NCBI RefSeq assembly: GCF_014127285.1
Contig: NZ_CP059901.1
Span: 1,922,001 to 1,986,000, forward strand
From: Mumia sp. ZJ1417
GTDB lineage: Bacteria; Actinomycetota; Actinomycetes; Propionibacteriales; Nocardioidaceae
Direction of reading: 5' to 3'
DNA length: 64,000 nt
Shown: positions 48,327 through 57,626 of the stretch, in pieces
Layout: every line of letters starts with the position of its first letter
Position numbering within the stretch: the first letter of the stretch is position 1
The notes under the pieces: generated by a model
Told to the model about the DNA's origin: nothing
The model's input: the letters and a program-made list of their open reading frames with translations, nothing else
Databases searched by the model: none
Made by a program: the position numbers and the translations under genes

Positions 48327-49030
48327 AGGGCGCCGCCGACGAGCCCGAGCCCGCCGAGCAGCGAGAGCGCCAGGATGCCGGTCCGTACGCGCGACGGCGT
48401 CAGGCGGCTCGCGAGCAGCATCCCGGCGGCGGTGCCGACGCCGAGCACGGCCAGCTGCGGCGCACCTGGAAGGTGGACGCCGAGGACAAGCGCGGTCGCG
48501 AGGTTCTGTACGAGGAAGAACGCCGTGAGATTGGCGCGCATCACTTGAGGCTCCCACCCGGCGTTCGCGGCGTACAGGCCGATCGGGGGACCCCCGACGC
48601 CCCCCACGACGTTGAGCGCCGCGCTGGTGGCGCCGGTGAGCACAGCGGCCTGCGGTGTGCCGAGCCACCGGGAGCGCAGACCGCTCGCGAGCAGCGCGAC
48701 GGCGATGACGACGCCGACACCGCCGGCCAACCCGAGCCACCGCGTCTCCACGTCGCGCACGGCCCAGGCGATCAGCGGCGTGCAGACCAGCGTAGGGAGC
48801 AGCATCCGCGTCACCGCACCGGGCTGGACCTCCCTGCGGTCGCGAACGAGCGGCACCGTCGAGGCGAACACGGCGAGCAGCACGGTCGCCGCCACCCCTT
48901 CGCGGGGTCCCAGCGCGGTCACCATGAAGGGGGCGGCGACGAGCGAGAACCCCATCCCGGTCGCGGCCTGCGCGAGCGCGCCGACGAGGATGCCGAGCAG
49001 GGCCAGACCGAGGAGCAGCTCCTCGCTCAC
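48323..49030 (-). CDS. TauE/SafE-family permease
   Basis: 235 aa from a GTG overlapping the MFS gene stop (GTGA at 49027-49030). About eight hydrophobic helices. The family motif QAATGMGFSLVAAP is near residue 21, and its second copy NVVGGVGGPPIGLYAAN is near 140. Family members export sulfite or sulfonates or take up anions. Last gene of the FMO-SDR-MFS operon; the link to those genes is by position only. Confidence 0.85.
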   Translation of the reverse strand: MSEELLLGLALLGILVGALAQAATGMGFSLVAAPFMVTALGPREGVAATVLLAVFASTVPLVRDRREVQPGAVTRMLLPTLVCTPLIAWAVRDVETRWLGLAGGVGVVIAVALLASGLRSRWLGTPQAAVLTGATSAALNVVGGVGGPPIGLYAANAGWEPQVMRANLTAFFLVQNLATALVLGVHLPGAPQLAVLGVGTAAGMLLASRLTPSRVRTGILALSLLGGLGLVGGAL

Positions 49031-50400
49031 GTCAGCGGCACGGACCGGTCTAGCCGGCACCGGCGCTGGATGAGCAGGGCGATCGTCATCAGCACGGCGG
49101 GGACGGCGGTGAACCCGATCAGGACGGCGCTGAGCGCGGAGTCCGGCTGCGCCACACTGTCGCCGTCGACGGCCGCGGCGAAGCCGCCGATCGCCAGCAT
49201 GGCGGAGTAGACGTACGGCCCGATCGCAGTGCCCACGGCCTCGGTCGCGGTCCACACGCCCGTGTACGCCCCGGCGCGGGACGAGCCGCGCTGCTCGGCG
49301 GCAGCCACGGCGTCGGGGACCATCGAGAACGCGAAGAGCTGCAGGCCCGCGAAGGCGACGCCGAGCACGACCACGACGGCCACCGAGATGGCGACGCCGA
49401 GCTGGTCACCGGCCAGGAGCGCCGCCGTCCCGACGATGAACATCAGCTGGCTCAGCAGCAGCCCGCGCTGCTTGCCGATCCGGCGGGAGACCCGCAGCCA
49501 GATCGGGGAGGCGAAGACGGCCGGTCCGAGGAAGGCGCCCATGAGCACTGCGGTCAGCCCGCTGCTGCCGAGCACGTACTCGGCGTAGAACGGCACCGCC
49601 GCCAAGACGAGGTGCGTGGTGGCGCCGGTGAACAGGTAGGAGAGTACGAGCAGGCGGAAGTCACGGTCCTGCCAGGCGAGCGCGAGGTCGGCCCGCGTGG
49701 AGTGTGCTTCCGCGTCCGGGCTGCGGAAGCCGCAGGTCTCGGTGAGGCGGCGTACGCCGCGAATCGCCACCACGCCGCTGACCACCATCACCACCCCGAG
49801 CAGCAGCGCCATCCGTACGTAGCTGCCCCGCTCGTGGTCCGCGACCAGCGCGGGAGCCGCGACGCCGGCGGCCAGGAGCCCGACGGTGAGCATCACCATC
49901 CGCACCATGAAGACGCGGGTGCGCTCGTGGTAGCCGACCTTGAGGTCCGACGGGGCTGTCAGGTACGGCACCTGGAAGGCGGCGAAGAGCAGGTTGCCCA
50001 CGATGTAGAAGAAGCCGACCCAGAGGGCGGCCGAGAGACCGGTCAGCCCCGACGGCACCGCGAACATCGCGCCCATCGCCACGGCGAGTAACAGGCCCAG
50101 GCGCATCATCCCGCGCCGGTGGCCGTGGCGGCGGGCCTGGCGGTCCGACCACGTGCCGAATGTCGGGTGCACGACGGCGTCGAGGACCTTCGGCAGAAGG
50201 AGCACCAGACCGGCCACGAGCGGGCTGACCCCGAGGGTGTTGGTCAGGAAGTAGAGCAGCAGAAGTCCGGGAACGGTGACCCACACGCCCATCCCGAGCG
50301 ACCCGGACCCGTACGCCGCCAGGTGCGGCAGACGGGCGCGGGGGGACGCCTCTGCTGCACGACTGACGGGTACGGGTCCGGGGGTCTGTGTGGCCGTCAC
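49027..50400 (-). CDS. MFS transporter, GPH/MFS_2-like
   Basis: 457 aa with about 12 membrane helices. LPHLAAYGSGSLGMGVW, FLTNTLGVSPLVAGLVLLLP and KVLDAVVHPTFGTWSDR at the start follow the glycoside-pentoside-hexuronide cation symporter pattern. Begins with a GTG overlapping the SDR stop. The substrate is probably the compound handled by the neighbouring FMO and SDR, which need not be a sugar. Confidence 0.85.
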   Translation of the reverse strand: MTATQTPGPVPVSRAAEASPRARLPHLAAYGSGSLGMGVWVTVPGLLLLYFLTNTLGVSPLVAGLVLLLPKVLDAVVHPTFGTWSDRQARRHGHRRGMMRLGLLLAVAMGAMFAVPSGLTGLSAALWVGFFYIVGNLLFAAFQVPYLTAPSDLKVGYHERTRVFMVRMVMLTVGLLAAGVAAPALVADHERGSYVRMALLLGVVMVVSGVVAIRGVRRLTETCGFRSPDAEAHSTRADLALAWQDRDFRLLVLSYLFTGATTHLVLAAVPFYAEYVLGSSGLTAVLMGAFLGPAVFASPIWLRVSRRIGKQRGLLLSQLMFIVGTAALLAGDQLGVAISVAVVVVLGVAFAGLQLFAFSMVPDAVAAAEQRGSSRAGAYTGVWTATEAVGTAIGPYVYSAMLAIGGFAAAVDGDSVAQPDSALSAVLIGFTAVPAVLMTIALLIQRRCRLDRSVPLT

Positions 50401-51227
50401 CGGGCGGCCTCGCGGTGACGCGCGACTGCCCTGGCCGCCAGATCGGCTCCGGCGAACGCCCCGGAGCGGACACGCTCGGAGAAGGTCCGCGAGACGATCC
50501 GGTCGGTGAGAGCGGGGAGGTGCCGGGCAAGGAAGAACTCCATCGCGCCGCGACGCGTGGTGGGCAGGTCGCGCCGGGGGCGGCGTGAGAGCGCCGCGTG
50601 CAGAACGGTTGCGACCACGCCCTCGAGCGGCTCGTACGCGCTCATCCCCTCGAGGGAGAGCCCGGCCGCTGCGGTCGAGTCGTGGATCGGACTGCGTACC
50701 GACGAGGGGTAGACGCAGGTGACGCCGACATGGGTGCCGAGCTCGAGGCGAAGCGCGTCGGCGTAGGCGACCATTGCGCGCTTCGACGCGCCGTACGCGG
50801 CCGCGAGCGGCAGCTGCATCACCGCCATCCGCGAAGCGACCATGACGATCCGGCCACGCGAGGCGACCAGCGCTTCGGTGCAGGCTGCGGTGACGCGCCA
50901 GGTGCCGAGCAGGTTGATGTCGAGCTGACGGCGCACCTCGTCACCGGGTGCGAGCTCGGCGGGCGCGGGCCCACCGATGCCGGCGTTGTTCACCAGGACG
51001 TCGAGACCGCCCAGGAGCTCAACAGCCTTGGCGACCGCTGCGGGGACAGCAGCGTCGTCGGTGACGTCGCACGCCAGCACCTCGACCGGGTCGTCGGCGC
51101 GTGGCGCCAGATCGAGGCCGACGACGTGGGCACCCTGCTCGGAGAGCTCCTGGCACAGGGCGCGACCGAAGGTCCCCGACGCGCCGGTCACGAGCACGCG
51201 CAGCCCGGTGGCATCACGGCGGCTCAT
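50397..51227 (-). CDS. Short-chain dehydrogenase/reductase
   Basis: 276 aa. NAD(P) motif TGASGTFGRALC near residue 14, DVLVNNAGIGG near 77, catalytic Ser in VMVASRMA and the YGASK pair near 145. A longer C-terminal part (about 60 residues) than classical SDRs. The pairing with an FMO suggests oxidation of an alcohol to the ketone that the monooxygenase uses, but this is inference. Confidence 0.9.
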   Translation of the reverse strand: MSRRDATGLRVLVTGASGTFGRALCQELSEQGAHVVGLDLAPRADDPVEVLACDVTDDAAVPAAVAKAVELLGGLDVLVNNAGIGGPAPAELAPGDEVRRQLDINLLGTWRVTAACTEALVASRGRIVMVASRMAVMQLPLAAAYGASKRAMVAYADALRLELGTHVGVTCVYPSSVRSPIHDSTAAAGLSLEGMSAYEPLEGVVATVLHAALSRRPRRDLPTTRRGAMEFFLARHLPALTDRIVSRTFSERVRSGAFAGADLAARAVARHREAAR

Positions 51228-52573
51228 GCGTTCACCGCCACGGGACGCGCGGCGAAGCCCTCGGTGCCGGTGGCGAGACGGCGACGGCCTGCCTCGATCT
51301 CGCGCGGGACCGCGGCGACGTACCGGTCGAAGTCGATGCGCATCGCGGGCCGCTTGTCACCCCACCTGTCCTTGGCCTCGTCCAGTGCGCGATGGGCTTC
51401 ACGGTCGCGCTCGTCGGGCGTCGGCAGCGCGTAGTCCCCGCCGACGTACGCCGCGAACAGCTTGGCCTGGGCCTCGACGACGGGCAGAGCCGCTCCGGTC
51501 GACTGCATCAGGCCGACGAAGGCCAGGCTGGGGTCCTCGAGGTGGAACACGCGATGGTGCAGCAGCATGGCCTCGGGGTTCGTGCCCAGCCAGCGCGGCG
51601 ACAGGAACGGGATCGTGACGCGGTATCCGGTCGCCCACACGATGGTGTCGACCATCTCGGTACGGCCGTCGGTGAAGACGACGCGATCTCCGTCCAGCCG
51701 CGCGATGCCGGGACGGGCCTCGACCGCACCATGGGTGAGCCGGTGCAGGATCGTGTCGCTGATCGTGGGGTGGTTCTGGAAGAACCCGCCGGACGGGGCA
51801 GGGAGGCCGTACTTCTCCGGTCGTCCGACGGCCAGGCGCAGAGACGTCTCCGCGATCCGCTGGCGCACGCGCCACGGCAGCGCGGCGATCGCGCCGCCGG
51901 TGGCGTCGGCAGGGCGGCCGAAGAGGTACTTCGGGAGGATGTGCACGCCGTGGCGGGCGGAGAGCAGCACCGGAGCCTCGGCGACGTACGAGGCGTCGAC
52001 GGCGATGTCCATCGCGGAGTTGCCCATCCCGACCACGACGACCCGCTTGTCGCGGAAGACGTCGGCGCTGCGGTAGTCGTGGGCGTGCATCTGCGTGCCG
52101 TCGAAGTGGCCGGGGTAGGCGGGCGACGGCCACTTCGGGTCCCAGTTGTGCCCGTTGGCCACGACCACTGCGTCGTACTGGTCGACGTCGCCGGACGCCG
52201 TGGTGACGGTCCATGTGCTGTCGTCCTCGCGCTCCACCGCCGCGACCGCGGCATCGAAGCGGATCGACTCGAGGACGCCGAAGGTGCGCGCATAGTCCGC
52301 GAGGTAGCCGGCGACCAGGTCCGCCGACGGGTAGTCCGGCCACTCTGCGGGCATCGGGAAGTCGGCGAACTCCGTGCGTCCCTTGCTGGTGTTGAGGTGC
52401 AAGGAGTCGTACGCGGGGGAGAGGCCGTTGCTGTTGCCGCGAACCCACAGGCCGCCGGGACGGTCACCCTTCTCGTAGGTGACGACGTCGGCGCCGACAT
52501 CCAGCAGTGCCTTGGTGGCGGTGAGGCCGGCGGCTCCGGCGCCGATCACGGCGACGCGGGCGGGGTGGGTCAT
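51224..52573 (-). CDS. Flavin-containing monooxygenase
   Basis: 449 aa from the ATG at 52573; the longer frame upstream crosses the promoter. FAD motif GAGAAG at 11-16, FMO signature FDGTQMHAHDY (F-x-G-x3-H-x3-Y) near residue 156, NADP motif VVVGMGNSAMDIA near 177, and ATGYR near 310. Class B flavoprotein that inserts oxygen into N, S or carbonyl compounds, using NADPH. First gene of a four-gene operon with overlapping ends (FMO, SDR, MFS, TauE). Confidence 0.92.
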   Translation of the reverse strand: MTHPARVAVIGAGAAGLTATKALLDVGADVVTYEKGDRPGGLWVRGNSNGLSPAYDSLHLNTSKGRTEFADFPMPAEWPDYPSADLVAGYLADYARTFGVLESIRFDAAVAAVEREDDSTWTVTTASGDVDQYDAVVVANGHNWDPKWPSPAYPGHFDGTQMHAHDYRSADVFRDKRVVVVGMGNSAMDIAVDASYVAEAPVLLSARHGVHILPKYLFGRPADATGGAIAALPWRVRQRIAETSLRLAVGRPEKYGLPAPSGGFFQNHPTISDTILHRLTHGAVEARPGIARLDGDRVVFTDGRTEMVDTIVWATGYRVTIPFLSPRWLGTNPEAMLLHHRVFHLEDPSLAFVGLMQSTGAALPVVEAQAKLFAAYVGGDYALPTPDERDREAHRALDEAKDRWGDKRPAMRIDFDRYVAAVPREIEAGRRRLATGTEGFAARPVAVNA

Positions 52574-52596
52574 GCACGAGCTCCTGTTCGGCGACA

Positions 52597-52613
52597 CGGA
52601 CCGATGTGGTCCG
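52597..52613. promoter_or_regulatory. Candidate operator between FMO operon and PucR gene
   Basis: Perfect inverted repeat CGGACC-N5-GGTCCG, 24 bp before the FMO start in the 135-bp divergent region. It could be bound by the PucR-type regulator. Confidence 0.4.
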
Positions 52614-52708
52614 GGACAACCGTAGACGCCGACCAGCGGTATCCCTGTGGCCCTCGTCACCGAGTTTCTGCATAAGGTTGTGCCACGCCACAAGGGAACG
52701 GAGGCGGG

Positions 52709-53869
52709 GTGCCGATGCCACGAGGAGTCGGAGCGCGGACCGACGAGTGGTCCGGACTCATCGATCTCATCGAGCGGGTCATGCGGGACGAAGACCTGCT
52801 GCCGCAGGTGGTCGCCGGCGTACGCTCGATGGTCGCCGAGGTGGCCTCGCTCCCTGTGGCGGACATCGCCGGCCACACGCGAGCCCTGCTGATGGCCGCC
52901 ACGCGCGCGCTCGCCGCGCGCCGGGGCCCGACGGAGGCAGAGCTGGCCTTCGTCGAGGAGCTGGCGGTCACCCGCGCCACTCAGGGGATCCCGATCGAGG
53001 TGGTGCTCGGCGCCATCCACGTTGCCGAGCGCGCCATCTGGGCGCGGGCCCGCGAGATAGCGGAGGCCGAGGACGTCGGAGCAGGTCAGCTGCTGGACGC
53101 GCGTGAGCTGTACGACGACTGGGCCGAGGCCGTCCGCTCACGGTTGATCCGCGCGCACCGCGACGCGCGTGCCGAGCAGACCGCAGTCCGGCGAGATCGC
53201 GACGTGGAGGTCATGCGGCGGCTGCTGGAGGGCGGTTCCGCGGCGACCCTGGCCGCGGCCGAGGCCGGGCTGCCGTACGCGGGCGGTCTGTGGGTGCTGG
53301 TGGCACGCCACGGTGACCCACGTGCGACGGAGGCGTTGCGCCTTCTGCGCAGTGACCGGGCCGTGTCGCTCTCGGCGTCCCTCGGTGACACCGTCGTCGC
53401 CGTCGTGTCGAGCCGCCCGTCTGCCCGTCGTGATGCCGGTGGTGACGTGGTCGTCGGTGTCGCCGGACCGGTCGGTGCCGAGGAGGTTGGTACGGCACAC
53501 CGGCTCGCCGTCGCCGCCGTCCCTGCCGCCGAGGCGATCGGTCGGACCGGCCCGGTGCACGTCAGCGAGGTCGCGAGCGTGGTGGCCGTGCTCTCCCGGA
53601 CCGATCTGACCGCGGCGCTGCTCACCCAGCACCTCGCGGCCTGGCGCGAGCTCGGGCCCAGTGCCGAACCGGTTGCGCTCGCCGTGCGCGCGTGGCTGGA
53701 GGCGGACCGGGACACCGCTGCGGCGGCGGAGGTCCTCTTCGTCCACGCCAACACGGTGCGCAACCGGGTGCAGCGGTTCACCCACGTCACCGGGATCGAT
53801 CCGCTCGGCACGTTCGGGGCGATGGACGCGTGGTGGCTCTGCCGGGCCTGGCTCGCCGATGCGGAGTGA
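52709..53869 (+). CDS. PucR/CdaR-type transcriptional regulator
   Basis: 386 aa from the GTG at 52709, or 384 aa from the ATG at 52715 (better spaced from GGAGG at 52700-52704). The N-terminal half is helical and resembles RsbT co-antagonist/CdaR sensory domains. The C-terminal helix-turn-helix AAEVLFVHANTVRNRVQRFT is the HTH_30 class. Divergent from the FMO operon and therefore probably its activator. Confidence 0.88.
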   Translation: MPMPRGVGARTDEWSGLIDLIERVMRDEDLLPQVVAGVRSMVAEVASLPVADIAGHTRALLMAATRALAARRGPTEAELAFVEELAVTRATQGIPIEVVLGAIHVAERAIWARAREIAEAEDVGAGQLLDARELYDDWAEAVRSRLIRAHRDARAEQTAVRRDRDVEVMRRLLEGGSAATLAAAEAGLPYAGGLWVLVARHGDPRATEALRLLRSDRAVSLSASLGDTVVAVVSSRPSARRDAGGDVVVGVAGPVGAEEVGTAHRLAVAAVPAAEAIGRTGPVHVSEVASVVAVLSRTDLTAALLTQHLAAWRELGPSAEPVALAVRAWLEADRDTAAAAEVLFVHANTVRNRVQRFTHVTGIDPLGTFGAMDAWWLCRAWLADAE

Positions 53870-53879
53870 CGCAGGCCCG

Positions 53880-53899
53880 CTCTCTGTCGATACAGAGAG
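53880..53899. promoter_or_regulatory. MarR operator 1
   Basis: CTCTCTGTCGATACAGAGAG, a 20-bp palindrome with a 4-base centre, 40 bp before the MarR gene. Its core TCTGT-N4-ACAGA is shared with operator 2. Confidence 0.7.
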
Positions 53900-53938
53900 A
53901 ATGAGGCGGTACGTGATGTCGCGAGATCGGAGCCTGTC

Positions 53939-54403
53939 ATGCGCGACCCCCTGACTCCCCGTCAGGAGATCTGGCGAGGTCTGCTGCTGGGTCAGCGCTC
54001 GATGCTGACCGGCCTCGCCGCCGAGCTCAAGAAGGACTTCGGCCTCACGGTCCCTTCGTACGAGGCTCTTCTCTCGCTGTGGGAGGCGCCAGGACACACG
54101 CTCAAGGCCACACAGCTGGCGCGTTCGCTCGTCTACAGCTCGGGCTCGGCCTCGCACCTCATCAGTCGCCTGTGCGAGGCGGGGCTGGTCGACCGCGTGG
54201 AGAGCCCGGAGGATGCACGGGTCGTCCAGGTGGTGCTGACGGAGCGGGGAGCCGAGCTGGTCGAGCGGGCGACCGACGCCCATGCCGAAAGCCTCGCCCG
54301 CGAGTTCGAGCCGCTCATCGACGACGCCGACCTCGCGCCGTTGCTTGCCTTCGCCCGCCGACTGGCGGCGCACGAGGGCGTCACTTCTGCCCCGCCTGCG
54401 TAG
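53939..54403 (+). CDS. MarR-family transcriptional regulator
   Basis: 154 aa. Typical MarR winged helix: LTVPSYEALLSLWEAPGHTL, TQLARSLVYSSGSASHLISR as recognition helix, GLVDRVESPEDARVVQVVLT as the wing with the conserved Asp-x-Arg, and closing dimer helices. Palindromes with the same core lie before its own gene and before the next gene, so it probably represses both. Confidence 0.93.
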   Translation: MRDPLTPRQEIWRGLLLGQRSMLTGLAAELKKDFGLTVPSYEALLSLWEAPGHTLKATQLARSLVYSSGSASHLISRLCEAGLVDRVESPEDARVVQVVLTERGAELVERATDAHAESLAREFEPLIDDADLAPLLAFARRLAAHEGVTSAPPA

Positions 54404-54442
54404 CGAACGAGGAACGTCTCAACTGCGGGGAAGAGAATCCGG

Positions 54443-54462
54443 ATATCTGTAGTTACAGATAT
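54443..54462. promoter_or_regulatory. MarR operator 2
   Basis: ATATCTGTAGTTACAGATAT, perfect 9-bp arms around GT, 43 bp before the oxidoreductase start. It shares the core TCTGT-N4-ACAGA with operator 1 at 53880-53899 and is notably AT-rich for this genome. Confidence 0.72.
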
Positions 54463-54504
54463 AGCGCCATCGTGGCGCCCTTGCGCGTGAGAAAGGCAAA
54501 CGCC

Positions 54505-55440
54505 ATGTCGCAGATCAGTCGGATCGCGGTCGTTCGTCGCTTCGGTCCTCCCGACGTCATCACCATCGAAGAGCACGAGACTCCTCCGCTCGGACGTGGG
54601 CAGGTTCGTGTCGCGGTGCGGACGGGAGGTCTGAACCCCGTCGACGCCCGACGCCGGGCCGGCACCTTCGGTGGGAGTGTCCCGATGGTGCTGGGGACCG
54701 AGTTCGCCGGAGTCGTGGCCGAGTCGAACGACCGGGCATGGAAGGTCGGGGAGGAGGTCATCGGCTGGGGAGCCCAAGGCGCTGACGCGGACCTGGTCAC
54801 CACCGACGGCTCGCGCCTGCATCCCAAGCCGGCGAACGTCGACTGGGCGCTCGCGGGCGGCCTGAGCGGTGTCGGTCAGTCGGCGCTCTCCGCGCTCGAC
54901 GCGCTGCCGCTGCGGCAAGGAGACGTCGTCGTCGTCCATGGAGCATCCGGGGGCGTCGGCACGATGCTCACCCAGCTGGCGCTCGCGCGCGGTCTCACGG
55001 TCATCGGCACCGCGAGCGAGGCGAACCACGACCACCTCCGCGCACTCGGCGCCCTCGCTGTGTCGTACGGGCCCGGGCTGGCCAGCCGCATCGCGGCGGT
55101 CGCGGACGGTCGTGCCCTCGCTGCCTCGATCGACCTGGCCGGTTCGAAGGAGGCGGGAGACGTGGCCGTCGCGGTCGCTGCTGCCGGCGGGAAAGCGATC
55201 ACGCTCGTGCCGGAAACGATGGTGTCGCACGGCATCCGCCTCGTGCGGGTGCAGCACAGCACCGCGCAGCTGCGCGAGCTGTTGGACGGCGTCGCGGCGG
55301 AGACGCTGCGGCTCCCGGTGGAGACCCTGCCCTTCACCGAGATCGTCGAGGCACACAAGCGCCTCGACGCCAAGCACGCCCGCGGAAAGCTCGTCCTCGA
55401 CCTCTCCGACAACCCCCACCTGCCCGTATCGGAGGCATGA
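54505..55440 (+). CDS. Quinone-reductase-like NADP oxidoreductase (zinc-free MDR)
   Basis: 311 aa from the ATG at 54505. GroES-like start (FGPPDVITIEEHETPPLGRG, GLNPVDARRR, GTEFAGVV) and nucleotide motif VVVHGASGGVGTMLTQLAL near residue 133. No zinc-binding cysteines. Controlled by the MarR operator upstream, so a role in electrophile or quinone stress is likely. It is a separate paralogue of the reductase at 46478-47392. Confidence 0.9.
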   Translation: MSQISRIAVVRRFGPPDVITIEEHETPPLGRGQVRVAVRTGGLNPVDARRRAGTFGGSVPMVLGTEFAGVVAESNDRAWKVGEEVIGWGAQGADADLVTTDGSRLHPKPANVDWALAGGLSGVGQSALSALDALPLRQGDVVVVHGASGGVGTMLTQLALARGLTVIGTASEANHDHLRALGALAVSYGPGLASRIAAVADGRALAASIDLAGSKEAGDVAVAVAAAGGKAITLVPETMVSHGIRLVRVQHSTAQLRELLDGVAAETLRLPVETLPFTEIVEAHKRLDAKHARGKLVLDLSDNPHLPVSEA

Positions 55441-55441
55441 G

Positions 55442-56125
55442 ATGAACTCCCTGGCCCTCATCGGCCCCGGACGCCACGGCACTGCCATCGCCCGGCTCTT
55501 CGCGTCGCACGGCGTCGACGTGACCCTCTACCACCACCGCCCCGCCAAGGCAGCGGCCGCCGCCGGTGCGGTGCGCGCCGTCGCCGTCGGCGCCCAGGTC
55601 GCCGTCGCCTCGACCCTCGCCGAGGCGGTCGACGGACAGGAGCTCGTGATCCTCGCGACGCTCTGGGACTCTGCTCAGCGTGCCGTGATCGGCGAGCTCG
55701 GAGCATCGTTGGCCGACAAGGTCCTCCTCGATGTCTCGAACCCGCTCGACGTGACTCCGGCGGGGATCGTCCCTCGTACGCCCCGCGAAGGGTCCGCGGG
55801 GGAGTTCGTCGCGACCCTCCTGCCCAGCGGGACGGGGCACGTCAAGGCCTTCTCCAACCTGGCGACCACCGCGATCGGGGAGGGCGCTGACCACGAGCCG
55901 CCCGCTGTGCTCGCGTTCGCCGCCGACTCCGCTGCGACGGCCGACCGCGTCCGCCCGTACCTTGAGCGCACCGGCTGGCTGCCGTGGCTGGTGGGAGACA
56001 TCTCGGTCTCGCGCGACCTGGAGATCGGCGGCAAGTACAACGCTGTCCACGGCAGGTGGGGCAGATCGCGTCTCGACCCTGACCAGATGCTCACCCATGC
56101 CGGTCCGGAGCCCGAGCTCGTCTAA
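55442..56125 (+). CDS. NADPH-dependent F420 reductase-like protein
   Basis: 227 aa, starting one base after the previous stop. Rossmann start LALIGPGRHGTAIARLFASH, then LVILATLWDSAQRAVIGELG and LLDVSNPLDVTP, the plan of the F420_oxidored (NADP oxidoreductase, coenzyme F420-dependent) family. Family members reduce F420 or act on other small molecules; the actual substrate is not certain. Same operon as the MarR-controlled reductase. Confidence 0.82.
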   Translation: MNSLALIGPGRHGTAIARLFASHGVDVTLYHHRPAKAAAAAGAVRAVAVGAQVAVASTLAEAVDGQELVILATLWDSAQRAVIGELGASLADKVLLDVSNPLDVTPAGIVPRTPREGSAGEFVATLLPSGTGHVKAFSNLATTAIGEGADHEPPAVLAFAADSAATADRVRPYLERTGWLPWLVGDISVSRDLEIGGKYNAVHGRWGRSRLDPDQMLTHAGPEPELV

Positions 56126-56132
56126 GACACGG

Positions 56133-57527
56133 CTAGCGGCCGCAGGTCGCGATCCGGCGTGCGAAGCCGGCCTGACGTTCACGCAGCTGCACCGAGCGCT
56201 CGCGGCGCGAGACGTACGCGGTGCCCTCGGGGAGCGCCGTGCGCAGGTCGGCCAGCTTCACCACGCGCGACGTGACGAACGGCTTCCCGCTGGTGTCGGA
56301 GAGCAGCGACGCGCCCTGCCAGCGCAGGAGGAAGGTGCCCTGCGCGAGACCGCCGGTGCTCATCCAGTTGTGGACGCCGGGGTCGCGCGGCGAGACGACG
56401 AGCGTGGTGGTCCCGTCGGGGTTGGCGACGGACTGGCCGCTGGAAAGGCTTGTCTGCTCGTCCCAGTAGTCCGGGGTGATCGTCCAGACGTCCTGGACCG
56501 TGGCTCCCGTGTAGGTCGCGGGTCCCTTGCGCGTGGTGATCACGAGGGCCTCGACGTCGTCGAGGTCGAAGTTGCCGGTCGAGCGAGAGATCGACGCGAC
56601 GCCCTTCGTCGGTTCGGGCACGACGTTCGGCGGCGTGGAGAACGACGCGAAGAGGACGAAGTAGTCCATCCAGAACGTGCCCGAGGCTCGCGCCGTGCGG
56701 ACGGTCTCGTCGACGAGGGTACGGAACGACCGTCCGGCCGACGGCGGACCGGCGATGCGCTCGACCGAGAGCGTCGCGGGAGTCTGCGTGCCCCAGTCGG
56801 ACAGCGTGTCGCGGATGAACAACTGGACGGTGCCGGGGTTGGTCTGGAGGTGGTTCGGACGTCCGGCGTCAGGCTCGGAGTCGATGGTGATCGTGAAGCT
56901 GCCGTCCGCACGGGTCACGAGATCCTTCAGCTCGATCGTGTCCGTGGCGGCCACCCGATCGCCGTCGTTCGTCAGCTCGAAGACCGCGTGGACGGGCCTG
57001 ACCTTCTGGACCTGGCCGCGGATCACGTAGCGCGAGGCGCCGTCGATCGGCACGATGCGATAGATCGTGTCTGGGTTGTCGCCGGCGTACCGACCGCCCT
57101 GGACGCGAGCGCCGTTCCAGGTGTGGGGAGGCGACTCGACCCACGACACCTTCGGAGAGGCGGGATCGTTGTTGGCGGCACGCTGGGCGTACGTGAAGAC
57201 CAGCTCGCGCGTGGCGAGGTCGAGCCGCTCCTTCGCCTGTCGGCTCAACGGACCGACCTTGGCCTCGAGCTTCGTCCGCCACTCCTGTGCGATCGCCGCG
57301 CGCGCCTCACGTACCTCCGGGGTGCCGGCGATCTTCGTCGCGACGGCCTCGACAGCGCGGACCTCCTGGGTGAAGAGGGGACTCTGCACGCACTTCTTTG
57401 CGACGGTGGCCAGCCGCGGCGGACCGGATGCCGAGGCCAGCGACGCTTGCGCCACCATGGCCGGTGCTGCGACCACGATGGCCGCTGCGAGGGCGACGAC
57501 CGTACGACGGAATCTCGGGCTCCACAA
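56133..57527 (-). CDS. Secreted DUF1214-domain protein
   Basis: 464 aa from a TTG at 57527 supported by AGGAG five bases upstream on the minus strand. A signal peptide covers about residues 1-33 (Arg-rich start, VVALAAAIVVAAPAMVAQAS), so the protein is exported. GGRYAGDNPDTIYRIVPIDG and SRYVIRGQ follow the DUF1214 pattern. Function unknown; no catalytic site recognised. Convergent with the F420-type gene, only 7 bp apart. Confidence 0.8.
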   Translation of the reverse strand: MWSPRFRRTVVALAAAIVVAAPAMVAQASLASASGPPRLATVAKKCVQSPLFTQEVRAVEAVATKIAGTPEVREARAAIAQEWRTKLEAKVGPLSRQAKERLDLATRELVFTYAQRAANNDPASPKVSWVESPPHTWNGARVQGGRYAGDNPDTIYRIVPIDGASRYVIRGQVQKVRPVHAVFELTNDGDRVAATDTIELKDLVTRADGSFTITIDSEPDAGRPNHLQTNPGTVQLFIRDTLSDWGTQTPATLSVERIAGPPSAGRSFRTLVDETVRTARASGTFWMDYFVLFASFSTPPNVVPEPTKGVASISRSTGNFDLDDVEALVITTRKGPATYTGATVQDVWTITPDYWDEQTSLSSGQSVANPDGTTTLVVSPRDPGVHNWMSTGGLAQGTFLLRWQGASLLSDTSGKPFVTSRVVKLADLRTALPEGTAYVSRRERSVQLRERQAGFARRIATCGR

Positions 57528-57626
57528 CTGAACTCCTACGACGGCGGGAAGCTGGGCCAGGTCAGATTCGCCGGGTAGTGAGTTTATGTACAGGTATTCG
57601 TGCAGTGAGACGCAAACGCGCGTCTC

